Below, piece after piece: positions 17,925-26,077 of a DNA stretch of 64,000 nucleotides. Position numbers and translations under genes: made by a program. This DNA comes from Sinorhizobium fredii USDA 205. GTDB lineage: Bacteria; Pseudomonadota; Alphaproteobacteria; Rhizobiales; Rhizobiaceae. The stretch's first letter is position 1. Every line of letters begins with the position of its first letter. Below the pieces are notes generated by a model. It was not told the origin of the DNA. It searched no databases and worked only from the letters and a program-made list of their open reading frames with translations. The stretch is taken from contig NZ_AUTC01000146.1 in NCBI RefSeq assembly GCF_001461695.1, positions 124,001 through 188,000 of the forward strand, written 5' to 3'.

Positions 17925-18709
17925 CAGCCTGTCCTCCTGATCTGTGCATTGGTTCCCGTGGGCCTTTCCGACCCATAGTATTTTTCTGAGATTGCGTTGG
18001 CCGCGGCGGCGACTTCAGCGCCGAAATCCATGAGCGCCGCCTGGTCGGCCCTGACCATCGGCGCCGCGATGGCGACGCAGCCGATCGGGTGGCCGCCGGG
18101 TGCGCGGATCGGCGCGGCCGTGCTCACGACGCCGGCCTCGATGCCCTGGTTGCCTATGGAAAAGCCGCGCGTCGCGGTTTCACGGAGGAGGCTGCGCACT
18201 GCCGCCGGGTCGGCGACCGTATGATCGGTGAATTTTTCAAGCGGCTTTGACAGCACGGCATCGATCTCACCCGCAGAGCAGAAGGCAAGATAGGCAAGCC
18301 CGGAGGCCGTCGCATGGAAAGGCAGCAGGGTGCCGACATCGACGTTGACGCGGTGGGCGCGCGGCGAATCTTCGACGTGGATGGTCGAAAGGCGGCCGCC
18401 GGAATATTCCGAGAGATGCACCGTTTCGGCCGATGTTTCGGCAAGCGCCTTGATGAAGGGAACGGCGACGCGCAGGAACGGGTAGCGCGCCTCGCGGATG
18501 CGCGCCAGGCGGACCGGCGCCGAGCCGATGCGATACTTGCGCGTCTCCGGATCCTGCTCGACGAAGCCGTGCCTTTCCAGTTCGACGAGAAAGCGGCGTG
18601 CCGTCGCCTTGTCGAGCGCGCAGCGGCGGGCAATGTCCGTCAGCCCGGCTTCCGTGTCGAGCCGCGATATGGTGTCCAGCAGTGAAAGCGCCTTGCCGAT
18701 CGTGCTCAT
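17924..18709 (-). CDS. IclR-family transcriptional regulator
   Basis: A 261-residue IclR regulator. The N-terminal winged helix reads IGKALSLLDTISRLDTEAGL TDIARRCALD followed by KATARRFLVELERHGFVEQD. The effector domain includes TVHLSEYSGGRLSTIHVEDS and GVVSTAAPIRAPGGHPIGC. A strong GGAGGAACC ribosome site precedes the ATG. It heads the minus-strand operon and is divergent from the permease. A palindrome in the shared intergenic region is a plausible operator. The inducer is likely a metabolite of the amine/aldehyde pathway encoded on both sides. Confidence 0.9.
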   Translation of the reverse strand: MSTIGKALSLLDTISRLDTEAGLTDIARRCALDKATARRFLVELERHGFVEQDPETRKYRIGSAPVRLARIREARYPFLRVAVPFIKALAETSAETVHLSEYSGGRLSTIHVEDSPRAHRVNVDVGTLLPFHATASGLAYLAFCSAGEIDAVLSKPLEKFTDHTVADPAAVRSLLRETATRGFSIGNQGIEAGVVSTAAPIRAPGGHPIGCVAIAAPMVRADQAALMDFGAEVAAAANAISEKYYGSERPTGTNAQIRRTG

Positions 18710-19032
18710 GGTTCCTCCTCTTGGGCTCGGCTGGTGCCGGTTTTCAGTTTCGGCCTGCGTTCATTCCATCCCAAGTCAGGTCCGCGAATCTCGTGCCGCA
18801 ACCTCATAAGGCGGCACACAGATACTTAACATGCGAAATAACTTGACAGACGCCAGGTTTGTTTGCAAGTCTATATTTGAAGCATGGGTTCAAATAATGA
18901 ACCATATGCACTGAAGGGCGTGCGATCAACAAAAAGCACCAAACGTCGCCCGTCAGTCCGGTGTCGTGGAGGACGCATGCGGGAAACCCGCGGCGTTGCG
19001 GATATTCACAAGATCAAGGGGAACGAACGCAT
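18710..19032. other. Intergenic region between iclR-type gene and APC permease (divergent promoters)
   Basis: This 323-base gap holds no convincing gene. It carries the control region of two divergent operons, with an AT-richer core at about 18825-18910 that contains the GGTTCA-N5-TGAACC dyad. A TTGACA at 18843 and a TATATT at 18872 are present, but they are 23 bases apart, too far for a standard sigma-70 promoter. Confidence 0.7.
18887..18903. promoter_or_regulatory. GGTTCA-N5-TGAACC inverted repeat, candidate IclR operator
   Basis: The two 6-base arms GGTTCA and TGAACC match perfectly around an AATAA spacer. The dyad is in the divergent region between the IclR gene and the permease, about 130 bases upstream of the permease start and 180 upstream of the regulator start. 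IclR-family proteins commonly bind dyads of 13-17 bases in such divergent promoters. No second copy was found in this gap. Confidence 0.5.
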
Positions 19033-20487
19033 ATGACTACACAAAGCTCTCAGGGCGCAGGGGCGAACCAGCTGCGTAAGAACAGTCTCGGCGTCGGCGC
19101 CGTGACATTCCTCGTGGTCTCCGCGGCCGCGCCGCTGACGGCGGTGGCGGGCGGCGTGCCGCTTTCCATGCTGCTCGGCAATGGTGCGGGCATTCCGCTG
19201 ACCTTCCTTCTGGTAACCGCGATCCTGCTGCTGTTTGCCGTCGGCTATGTCGCCATGGCGCGCCACATCCGCAATGCCGGCGCCTTTTATGCTTATACGG
19301 CGCAAGGTCTCGGCGGTCTGATGGGGGGCGCGGCCGCCCTGATCGCCATCCTCGCCTACAATGCCATGCAGATCGGCGTCTTCGGCCTGTTCGGCGCGGC
19401 GACCTCGGGGTTCTTCGCGGAGCAGTTGGGCCTCGCTCTTCCGTGGTGGGTGTGGACCTATATCGGCATCGCCATCGTCGCCGTCTTCGGTTACCGCCGC
19501 GTCGACCTTTCGGCCAAGGTGCTAACCGTGCTTGTCGTCCTCGAATATCTGGTGGTGCTGGTGATCGACGCTGCCATCTTCTTCAAGGGGGGTGATAGCG
19601 GCATCTCGGCGGCGCCCTTCACGCCGGCCGCCTTCTGGAGCGGCACGCCGGCCGTCGGCATCCTGTTCTGCTTCGCCGCCTTCATCGGCTTCGAGGCGAC
19701 GACCATCTACAGTGAGGAAGCCCGCGAACCGCACAAGACCGTGCCGCGCGCCACCTATATTTCCGTGCTGATCATCGGCCTGTTCTACATGCTGACCTCC
19801 TGGCTGATGGTGAACGGCGCCGGCGTCGACAAGCTTGTTCCGGAACTGCAGGGCCTTGCCGATCCGACGACCTTCCTCTTCGGTCTTGCCGAGCGCTATG
19901 TCGGCCACGGCATCACCGTCGTGATGAGCCTTCTCTTCATCACCAGCCTGTTTGCCGGCGTGCTCGCTTTCCACAACGGCGTGGCGCGCTACATGTATGT
20001 GGCCGGCCGCGAGGGCCTGCTGCCGAAATCGGTCGGCGTCACCCATCCGGAGTTCCAGAGCCCGCATGTCGGCTCGATGATCCAGACCGTCATCGCCGTC
20101 CTCGTCGTGGCCCTCTTCGCCTTCACCGGCCAGGATCCGGTTCTGGCGCTGTTTTCCTGGCTCACCAATGTCGGCACTTTGGCAATCATCCTGCTCATGG
20201 CTTTCACCGCCTTCGCGATCGTCGCCTTCTTCGGCCGCAATCCGGGCCTTGAAAGCAATGCGCTGGCGACCAAGGTCCTTCCAGTCGTGACCGGCGTGAT
20301 CCTCCTCGGCCTGGTTTACTACATCGCCGTCAACTTCGGCGCGATCGCCGGCGCCAACGGCGCGCTCGCCGTGCTGCTGCCGGGTCTCGTCGCGATTGCC
20401 GCGCTCATTGGCATCGTCGCCGCGGCGCGCCTGAAGTTTGCCGACGCGGTGGGTTTTGCGCGGTTGGGTGCCGGGCAGGAAGCCTAG
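19033..20487 (+). CDS. APC-family amino acid/amine permease
   Basis: A 484-residue inner-membrane transporter of the amino acid-polyamine-organocation superfamily with about 12 helices. The signature start is NSLGVGAVTFLVVSAAAPLT, followed by GVPLSMLLGNG. The conserved FIGFEATTIYSEEAREPHKT in helix 6 identifies the APC fold. It should import an amine or amino acid for the adjoining aminotransferase and aldehyde dehydrogenase. The ATG at 19033 starts just before MTTQSSQGAG. An upstream ATG at 18961 adds a polar, non-family leader. It is followed after 60 bases by the dehydrogenase. Confidence 0.88.
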   Translation: MTTQSSQGAGANQLRKNSLGVGAVTFLVVSAAAPLTAVAGGVPLSMLLGNGAGIPLTFLLVTAILLLFAVGYVAMARHIRNAGAFYAYTAQGLGGLMGGAAALIAILAYNAMQIGVFGLFGAATSGFFAEQLGLALPWWVWTYIGIAIVAVFGYRRVDLSAKVLTVLVVLEYLVVLVIDAAIFFKGGDSGISAAPFTPAAFWSGTPAVGILFCFAAFIGFEATTIYSEEAREPHKTVPRATYISVLIIGLFYMLTSWLMVNGAGVDKLVPELQGLADPTTFLFGLAERYVGHGITVVMSLLFITSLFAGVLAFHNGVARYMYVAGREGLLPKSVGVTHPEFQSPHVGSMIQTVIAVLVVALFAFTGQDPVLALFSWLTNVGTLAIILLMAFTAFAIVAFFGRNPGLESNALATKVLPVVTGVILLGLVYYIAVNFGAIAGANGALAVLLPGLVAIAALIGIVAAARLKFADAVGFARLGAGQEA

Positions 20488-20547
20488 TAGAACCGAATTA
20501 TGATGGCGGGCGTCTCGCCCGCCACGTTTCCCCAAGGACGCCAGCCC

Positions 20548-22026
20548 ATGCAGGACAAGATCGACCAACTCCGAACGCTGCCCGTCGCGCCCCAATCACT
20601 GTTCATCGGCGGCGCATGGCAGGAACCGATCGGCGACGCCGTCCTTGACGTCATCTCTCCGATCGACGGCTGCAAGCTGACGACCATCGCCGATGCCGGC
20701 GCGCAGGATGTCGACCTTGCCGTCGAAGCGGCGCGCGGCGCCTTCGAAAAGGGCACCTGGTCGAAGGCCGCCCCCGCCGAGCGCAAGAAAGTCCTCCTGA
20801 AGATCGCCGAACTGATCGACAAGAACGCTTTGGAACTCGCGGTCCTCGGCGTGCGCGACAACGGCACCGAGATCTCGATGGCGCTTAAGGCCGAGCCGGG
20901 CAGCGCCGCAGCCACCTTCCGCTATTATGCCGAGGCAATCGACAAGGTTTACGGCGAGATCGCCCCGACACCGCAGAATGTCGTGGGGCTCGTGCACCGC
21001 GAGCCGGTCGGCGTCGTCGCGGCGATCGTGCCGTGGAATTTCCCGATGATGATCGGCGCCTGGAAGATCGCACCGGCGCTTGCCGCGGGCAATTCGGTGG
21101 TGCTGAAGCCTGCCGAGGGCGCCTCCCTGACCCTGCTGAAGCTGGCGTCTCTTTGCGCCAAAGCGGGGCTTCCGGAAGGCGTGCTCAACGTCGTCACCGG
21201 CAGGGGCGCGACGACGGGGGAGGCGATCGGCCTGCATCGTGACATCGACGTGCTGGCCTTCACCGGTTCCGGCGGCGTCGGGCGTCGGCTGCTTGAATAT
21301 TCGGCACGCTCCAACCTCAAGCGCCTCTATCTCGAACTCGGCGGCAAGTCGCCCAATATCGTCTTTGCGGATGCGCCGGATCTTGAGCAGGCGGCCAGGA
21401 TCTCCGCCTACGGCATCTTCCGCAACTCCGGCCAGGTTTGCGTTGCCGGCTCGCGGCTGCTGGTCGAGAAATCGATCCATGAAGAGTTTTCAAGGAGAGT
21501 CGCCGCCATCGCCGCCGGCATGACGGTTGGAGACCCGTTGCAACTCGCCACCGAGGCCGGGGCGATTTCGAGTGAAGTGCAGCTCAGGAAGAACCTCGAC
21601 TATGCGCAGCAGGCCATTGCCGAAGGCGCGACGCTGCGCACCGGCGGCAGCCGGACCCGCGAGGAGACCGGCGGCTTCTACATGCAGCCGACAGTCTTCG
21701 ACGTCGAGGCCGGGATGACGCTCGCCAAGGAAGAGGTCTTTGGCCCCATCCTGTCGATCATTCCCTTCGAGGACGAAGCCGAGGCATTGCGTATCGCCAA
21801 TGCCAGCGACTACGGCCTGGCTTCTGCCGTCTGGACCGCGAACCTCTCTCGCGCCCACCGCATGATCCGCGGAATCCGCGCCGGCGTCGTTCATGTCAAC
21901 ACCTATGGCGGTGCCGACAACACCGTGCCGCTTGGCGGCGTCAAACAATCCGGCAACGGCCATGACAAGTCGCTCCATGCGCTCGACAAGTACCTCGACC
22001 TGAAGACCGCCTGGATTCAGCTTTGA
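20548..22026 (+). CDS. NAD(P)-dependent aldehyde dehydrogenase (gamma-glutamyl-/betaine-aldehyde type)
   Basis: A 492-residue aldehyde dehydrogenase. It has IVPWNFPMMIGAWKIAPALA, the base Glu in LELGGKSPNIVFADA, the nucleophilic Cys in FRNSGQVCVAGSRLL and EEVFGPILSIIPFEDE. The MPIG-type C-terminus reads VPLGGVKQSGNGHDKSLHAL, typical of PuuC/BADH-like enzymes acting on amino-aldehydes. The ATG at 20548 has AAGGA about 10 bases upstream. The ATG at 20500 lacks a ribosome site. Placed after the permease, it probably oxidises the aldehyde made by the divergently encoded aminotransferase. Confidence 0.87.
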   Translation: MQDKIDQLRTLPVAPQSLFIGGAWQEPIGDAVLDVISPIDGCKLTTIADAGAQDVDLAVEAARGAFEKGTWSKAAPAERKKVLLKIAELIDKNALELAVLGVRDNGTEISMALKAEPGSAAATFRYYAEAIDKVYGEIAPTPQNVVGLVHREPVGVVAAIVPWNFPMMIGAWKIAPALAAGNSVVLKPAEGASLTLLKLASLCAKAGLPEGVLNVVTGRGATTGEAIGLHRDIDVLAFTGSGGVGRRLLEYSARSNLKRLYLELGGKSPNIVFADAPDLEQAARISAYGIFRNSGQVCVAGSRLLVEKSIHEEFSRRVAAIAAGMTVGDPLQLATEAGAISSEVQLRKNLDYAQQAIAEGATLRTGGSRTREETGGFYMQPTVFDVEAGMTLAKEEVFGPILSIIPFEDEAEALRIANASDYGLASAVWTANLSRAHRMIRGIRAGVVHVNTYGGADNTVPLGGVKQSGNGHDKSLHALDKYLDLKTAWIQL

Positions 22027-22202
22027 AGCCGCCAATCGCTGCATGAGGGCTGATCGGGCTGGGCAGCAGCGGAAAAGCGCTGCGACCTATCGATCACTCG
22101 CCTGGTAATCCGGTTCAATGTCGCCGCTTTCGCGGCCATTTTTGCGAGGCCAGCCCCTTTTCTTTGAACTTGTAGTTGACGTGGCAAATCCTGCGCGTTT
22201 TC

Positions 22203-22222
22203 TACCAAAATTGGTATGACCA
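22203..22222. promoter_or_regulatory. UxuR/ExuR-type operator (FCD-GntR) upstream of the sugar-acid operon
   Basis: TACCAAAATTGGTA (22203-22216) is a perfect 14-base palindrome. It overlaps TGGT-ATG-ACCA (22212-22222), which fits the FadR-subfamily core TnGTnnnACnA and the known ExuR/UxuR consensus ATTGGTATACCAAT. The site is 47-66 bases upstream of the regulator start at 22269. It supports that start over 22176, which would place the operator inside the gene. Autoregulation of the whole operon is the simplest reading. Confidence 0.7.
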
Positions 22223-22268
22223 CTTGGCCACCAGCCGCGAGGCGATCCTTTGGCCCTGCAGCGAGGAT

Positions 22269-23012
22269 ATGATGTTCTCTGCCGTGGAATCGCGCCGCCT
22301 GTATCGGCAGGTGGCGGACCAGATGCGAGGCCTGATCGAGCGGGGCGAATTGGCTCCCGGCTCCCGGCTTCCGGCCGAGCGGGAGCTTGCGCAGAAGCTG
22401 GGCGTGTCCCGCCCGACGGTGCGGGAAGCGCTGATCGTGCTCGAGGTGGAAGGCTTCATCGACATCCGCATGGGGTCGGGCATCTATGTTACGGCGCGCA
22501 ACGCGCCAGCGGCGGATGTGCCGCCGGAGGATTTCGAGGGGCCGTTCGAATTGCTGAGAGCGCGGGCGGTCGTCGAATGCGCGATCGCCGAGGAGGCGGC
22601 GCGGCTGGCGCGCCCCGAGCATATCGAAATCCTCGACGACAACCTGGCGCGGATGGCCGCCGCGCTCGAGGATCGGCGCCAGGCGCTGGCGATCGACCGC
22701 GAGTTCCACGTCCTCGTCTCGGGCATCATCGCCAATCAGACGCTGAACCGCTTTGTCGGCAGCATCCACGACATGCGCATGACGCCCTATTTCGAGAAGC
22801 TCGCCAGCTATTTCGAGAACACCGACACCTGGCGGGCCGCCATGGAGGAGCATCGCGCCATCCGCGACGCGATCGCCGCGGGCGATCCGGCCGCCGCACG
22901 GGCCGCGATGCGTGCCCATCTCAATCAATCTCAGCTTCGCCTGTCGGCCAGCTTCGGGGAGGAGTCGTCCGACAGCGCGATACCGGCCGCATGGAGGCGT
23001 GCCGAAAGTTAG
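22269..23012 (+). CDS. GntR/FadR-type regulator (UxuR-like)
   Basis: A 247-residue regulator with a GntR winged helix (YRQVADQMRGLIERGELAPG, then RLPAERELAQKLGVSRPTV and GFIDIRMGSGIYV) and a C-terminal all-helical FCD domain (FELLRARAVVECAIAEEAAR; ligand/metal residues in DREFHVLVSGIIAN and MEEHRAIRDAIAAGD). It resembles UxuR/ExuR. GAGG precedes two adjacent ATGs (22269, 22272). It heads an operon for sugar-acid uptake and dehydration, and an operator-like dyad lies just upstream. Confidence 0.87.
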   Translation: MMFSAVESRRLYRQVADQMRGLIERGELAPGSRLPAERELAQKLGVSRPTVREALIVLEVEGFIDIRMGSGIYVTARNAPAADVPPEDFEGPFELLRARAVVECAIAEEAARLARPEHIEILDDNLARMAAALEDRRQALAIDREFHVLVSGIIANQTLNRFVGSIHDMRMTPYFEKLASYFENTDTWRAAMEEHRAIRDAIAAGDPAAARAAMRAHLNQSQLRLSASFGEESSDSAIPAAWRRAES

Positions 23013-23051
23013 TACAGCATGCAGTGACTTCACTTTGGGAGGAGAAAGAAG

Positions 23052-24026
23052 ATGAAGGTCAGACTGTTAACGCTACTCGGTGCAACCGCAGCCATTCTGG
23101 GTTCTGCCCTGGCCGCACAGGCGCAGACCGCGCTCAAATGGGCGCATGTCTACGAGACCTCGGAGCCGTTCCATACCGAATCCGTCTGGGCCGCCGAGGA
23201 GATCGGCAAACGCACCGAGGGACGCTACAAGGTCGATGTCTTTCCGGCCTCGCAGCTCGGCAAGGAAGCGGATCTCAACCAGGGCCTGAAGCTCGGCACG
23301 GTCGATGTCATCATTTCCGGCTCGAGTTTCGCGGCGCGCGAATATGCGCCGATTGGCGTCACCTATTTCCCCTACACGTTCCGCGACCCCGCCCATCTGA
23401 TTGCCTATACGAAGAGCGACGTCTTCAAACGTCTCGCGGCGGGCTATGAAGAGGCCTCGGGCAATCACATCACCGCGGTCACCTACTACGGCACGCGCCA
23501 CACCACGTCGAACCGGCCGATCGCCAAATGCGCCGACATGCAGGGCCTCAAGATGCGTGTCCCCGACGTCCCGGCCTATCTCGCCATGCCGCGCGCCTGC
23601 GGCGCCAACACGACGCCGATCGCTTTTGCCGAGGTCTATCTCGCCTTGCAGAACGGCACGGTCGAGGCCCAGGAGAACCCGCTGACGACGATCGAGGCGA
23701 AGAAGTTCTTCGAGGTGCAGAAGCACATCGTGCTGACCGGCCATATCGTCGATCACCTGAACACGGTCGTTTCAAAGTCGCTGTGGTCGCAGCTCTCCGA
23801 TGCCGACAAGCAGATCTTCACCGAGGTGATGCAGGAGGCCGCCGAGCGCGCCACCAAGATCATCGAGGAGCGTGAGAAGGCGCTCGTCTCGACCTTCAAG
23901 GAACGCGGCATTGACGTCGCCGAGGTCGACAAGGCCGATTTCGAGGCGACCGTCATGGACAAGGTGGCGCTCGAGGACTTCGGCTACAAGAAGGAAGACT
24001 GGGAGGCCATCCGCGCCGTCAAGTGA
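23052..24026 (+). CDS. TRAP transporter substrate-binding protein (DctP family)
   Basis: A 324-residue periplasmic binding protein with a clear Sec signal peptide (MKVRLLTLLGATAAILGSAL, cleavage near AAQAQT). The family text includes FPASQLGKEADLNQGLKLGT and TSNRPIAKCADMQGLKMRVP, where the conserved Arg binds the substrate carboxylate, and TTIEAKKFFEVQKHIVLTGH. The GGGAGGAG ribosome site is strong. It delivers a sugar acid to the membrane parts encoded next. Together with UxuA this points to a hexuronate or aldonate substrate. Confidence 0.93.
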   Translation: MKVRLLTLLGATAAILGSALAAQAQTALKWAHVYETSEPFHTESVWAAEEIGKRTEGRYKVDVFPASQLGKEADLNQGLKLGTVDVIISGSSFAAREYAPIGVTYFPYTFRDPAHLIAYTKSDVFKRLAAGYEEASGNHITAVTYYGTRHTTSNRPIAKCADMQGLKMRVPDVPAYLAMPRACGANTTPIAFAEVYLALQNGTVEAQENPLTTIEAKKFFEVQKHIVLTGHIVDHLNTVVSKSLWSQLSDADKQIFTEVMQEAAERATKIIEEREKALVSTFKERGIDVAEVDKADFEATVMDKVALEDFGYKKEDWEAIRAVK

Positions 24027-24085
24027 ACCGCCCATGCCGGCTGGCCTGCCAGGGCGAGCCGGCATTCCGTTTCCCAAACCGTCGG

Positions 24086-24667
24086 ATGAACGCCATGTCC
24101 CAGGAAGTCCACTTGCAGACGACGCCGGAGGAAATCGCCCATACCTTCGACGAGGCCCCGCCAACCGCGGATGTTTCCGCCTACGCGGTCGAGGATTGGG
24201 TGACGCTCGCCATCTTCTGGGTGATGACCGGATGCGTTTTCCTGCAGTTCTTCACCCGCTACGTACTCAACGATTCCTATGCCTGGACGGAGGAGATTGC
24301 AACCAACTGCCTGATCGGTGTGGTGTTCCTGGGCTCGGTCATGTGTGTGCGCGTCTCGCGGCACATCCAGGTCGACGTGCTCTATCACTATTTCCCGCGG
24401 CCGCTGGCGCGAGCGATGGCGATCTTCGTCGATCTCGTACGCATCGGCTTCTTTGCCTATGCCTGCTGGCTGATGTGGCGCTACGTGGCGATCGTCGCCC
24501 ATGAACGCATGGTGACCGTCGACCTGCCGCGCAACATCGTCTTCTACAGCGTCATGGCCGGCTTCGTGCTGATGTTTGTCCGCTCGATCCAGGTCTTCAT
24601 CGCCAATCAACGTCGCGGCTATTCGGTTCTCGAAAAGCCCGAAGAATTCCAGAAGGTCGAGGGCTGA
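24086..24667 (+). CDS. TRAP transporter small membrane subunit (DctQ family)
   Basis: A 193-residue membrane protein with four predicted helices (starting at about VTLAIFWVMTGCVFLQFFTR). The DctQ signature is SYAWTEEIATNCLIGVVFLG followed by GSVMCVRVSRHIQVDVLY. It lies between dctP (60 bases) and dctM (3 bases). The start is uncertain among 24023, 24086 and 24095. The latter two give a normal soluble N-terminus. Confidence 0.88.
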   Translation: MNAMSQEVHLQTTPEEIAHTFDEAPPTADVSAYAVEDWVTLAIFWVMTGCVFLQFFTRYVLNDSYAWTEEIATNCLIGVVFLGSVMCVRVSRHIQVDVLYHYFPRPLARAMAIFVDLVRIGFFAYACWLMWRYVAIVAHERMVTVDLPRNIVFYSVMAGFVLMFVRSIQVFIANQRRGYSVLEKPEEFQKVEG

Positions 24668-24670
24668 TCC

Positions 24671-26077
24671 ATGCTCCTGCTCGTTGGTTCGTTTCTGGTG
24701 TTGATGGTGATCGGCGTGCCCGTCGCCATCTCCATGGCCGTGGCGTCTGTCCTCTATCTGGTGTTCTACAACGTCGCGCCCGACATCATCGCGGCGCAGC
24801 GGATGATCGCCGGCGTCGAGAGCTTTCCGCTCTTGGCGGTGCCGTTCTTCATCCTCGCGGGCAACCTGATGAACTCGGCCGGCGTCACCGGCCGCATCTA
24901 TTCCTTCGCCGTCGCGCTCGTCGGCTGGATGAAGGGCGGGCTGGCGCAGGTCAACATCATCGGTTCGGTGATCTTTTCCGGCATGTCGGGCACGGCGCTT
25001 GCCGATGCCGCCGGCATCGGCACGATCGAGATCAAGGCGATGAAGGATCACGGCTATCCGGTGGAAACCGCCGTCGGCGTGACCGCCGCATCGGCGACGC
25101 TCGGGCCGATCTTCCCGCCGTCGCTGCCCTTCGTCATCTACGGCATGATGGCCAACGTGTCGATCGGCGCGCTGTTCATGGCCGGCATCGTGCCGGGCGT
25201 GGTGATGACGGTGCTGATGATGCTGACGGTCGCGGTTTTTGCCTATCGCCGCGGCTGGGGTTCCGACACGCCTTTCGAAATCAAGCGATTGCTTTCCGCT
25301 TCGCTGGAAGTGGTCGTCGTGCTTGCGGTACCGGTGGCCATCTATCTCCTGATGTCGGCCGGCCTGTCGATGAACATCGCGGTCGGCCTGGCGCTTCTCG
25401 CGCTCCTTGCGCTTGACTGGTATTTCGATTTCTCCGCGGTCATGGCGCTGATGACCCCTGTCATCCTGATCGGCGGTATGACGATGGGCTGGTTCACGCC
25501 GACGGAAGCTGCCGTGGCCGCCGTCCTCTGGTCGCTGTTCTTGGGCCTGGTGCGCTATCGGACGATGACGATGTCGACGCTGGCCCGGGCGACCTTCGAC
25601 ACGATCGAGACGACCGCTTCGGTGCTGTTCATCGTCACCGCCGCCTCGATCTTCGCCTGGCTGCTGACGGTCAGCCAGGCGGCGCAGCTGCTCTCGGGGG
25701 CGATCCTGACGATCACCGACAACAAATGGGTGTTCCTGATCCTGGTGAACCTCCTGATGCTGTTCGTCGGCTGCTTCCTGGACACCATCGCGGCGATCAC
25801 CATCCTCGTGCCGATCCTCTTGCCGCTGACGGCCCAGTTCGGCATCGATCCGGTGCATTTCGGCCTGATCATGACTCTCAACCTGATGATCGGCCTGCTC
25901 CACCCGCCGCTTGGAATGGTGCTTTTCGTGCTGTCGCGCGTTGCCAAGCTCTCGGTCGAGCGGACGACCATGGCGATCCTGCCCTGGCTCCTGCCACTCT
26001 TCATCGCGCTCATCCTGATCACCTTCGTCCCGGCAATCACGCTGTGGCTGCCGGGCGCTGTCGGGCTGATCCGATGA
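24671..26077 (+). CDS. TRAP transporter large permease (DctM family)
   Basis: A 468-residue, highly hydrophobic transporter subunit that begins directly in a helix (MLLLVGSFLVLMVIGVPVAI). It contains DctM hallmarks: AVPFFILAGNLMNSAGVTGR, VIFSGMSGTALADAAGIGTI, SATLGPIFPPSLPFVIYG, FLDTIAAITILVPILLPL and NLMIGLLHPPLGMVLFVLSR. It forms the sodium-coupled channel with the DctQ subunit. The stop overlaps the dehydrogenase start (ATGA), tying transport to catabolism. Confidence 0.94.
   Translation: MLLLVGSFLVLMVIGVPVAISMAVASVLYLVFYNVAPDIIAAQRMIAGVESFPLLAVPFFILAGNLMNSAGVTGRIYSFAVALVGWMKGGLAQVNIIGSVIFSGMSGTALADAAGIGTIEIKAMKDHGYPVETAVGVTAASATLGPIFPPSLPFVIYGMMANVSIGALFMAGIVPGVVMTVLMMLTVAVFAYRRGWGSDTPFEIKRLLSASLEVVVVLAVPVAIYLLMSAGLSMNIAVGLALLALLALDWYFDFSAVMALMTPVILIGGMTMGWFTPTEAAVAAVLWSLFLGLVRYRTMTMSTLARATFDTIETTASVLFIVTAASIFAWLLTVSQAAQLLSGAILTITDNKWVFLILVNLLMLFVGCFLDTIAAITILVPILLPLTAQFGIDPVHFGLIMTLNLMIGLLHPPLGMVLFVLSRVAKLSVERTTMAILPWLLPLFIALILITFVPAITLWLPGAVGLIR

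Noticed and set aside
18843..18877. TTGACA and TATATT as a sigma-70 promoter for the permease
   Set aside because: The spacer is 23 bases, outside the 15-19 range for a working promoter.
23984..25903. 639-codon open frame on the minus strand opposite the TRAP genes
   Set aside because: Its translation is rich in His, Asp, Arg and Gln with no family text, the usual antisense shadow of GC-rich membrane-protein genes. The plus-strand DctQ and DctM are unmistakable.
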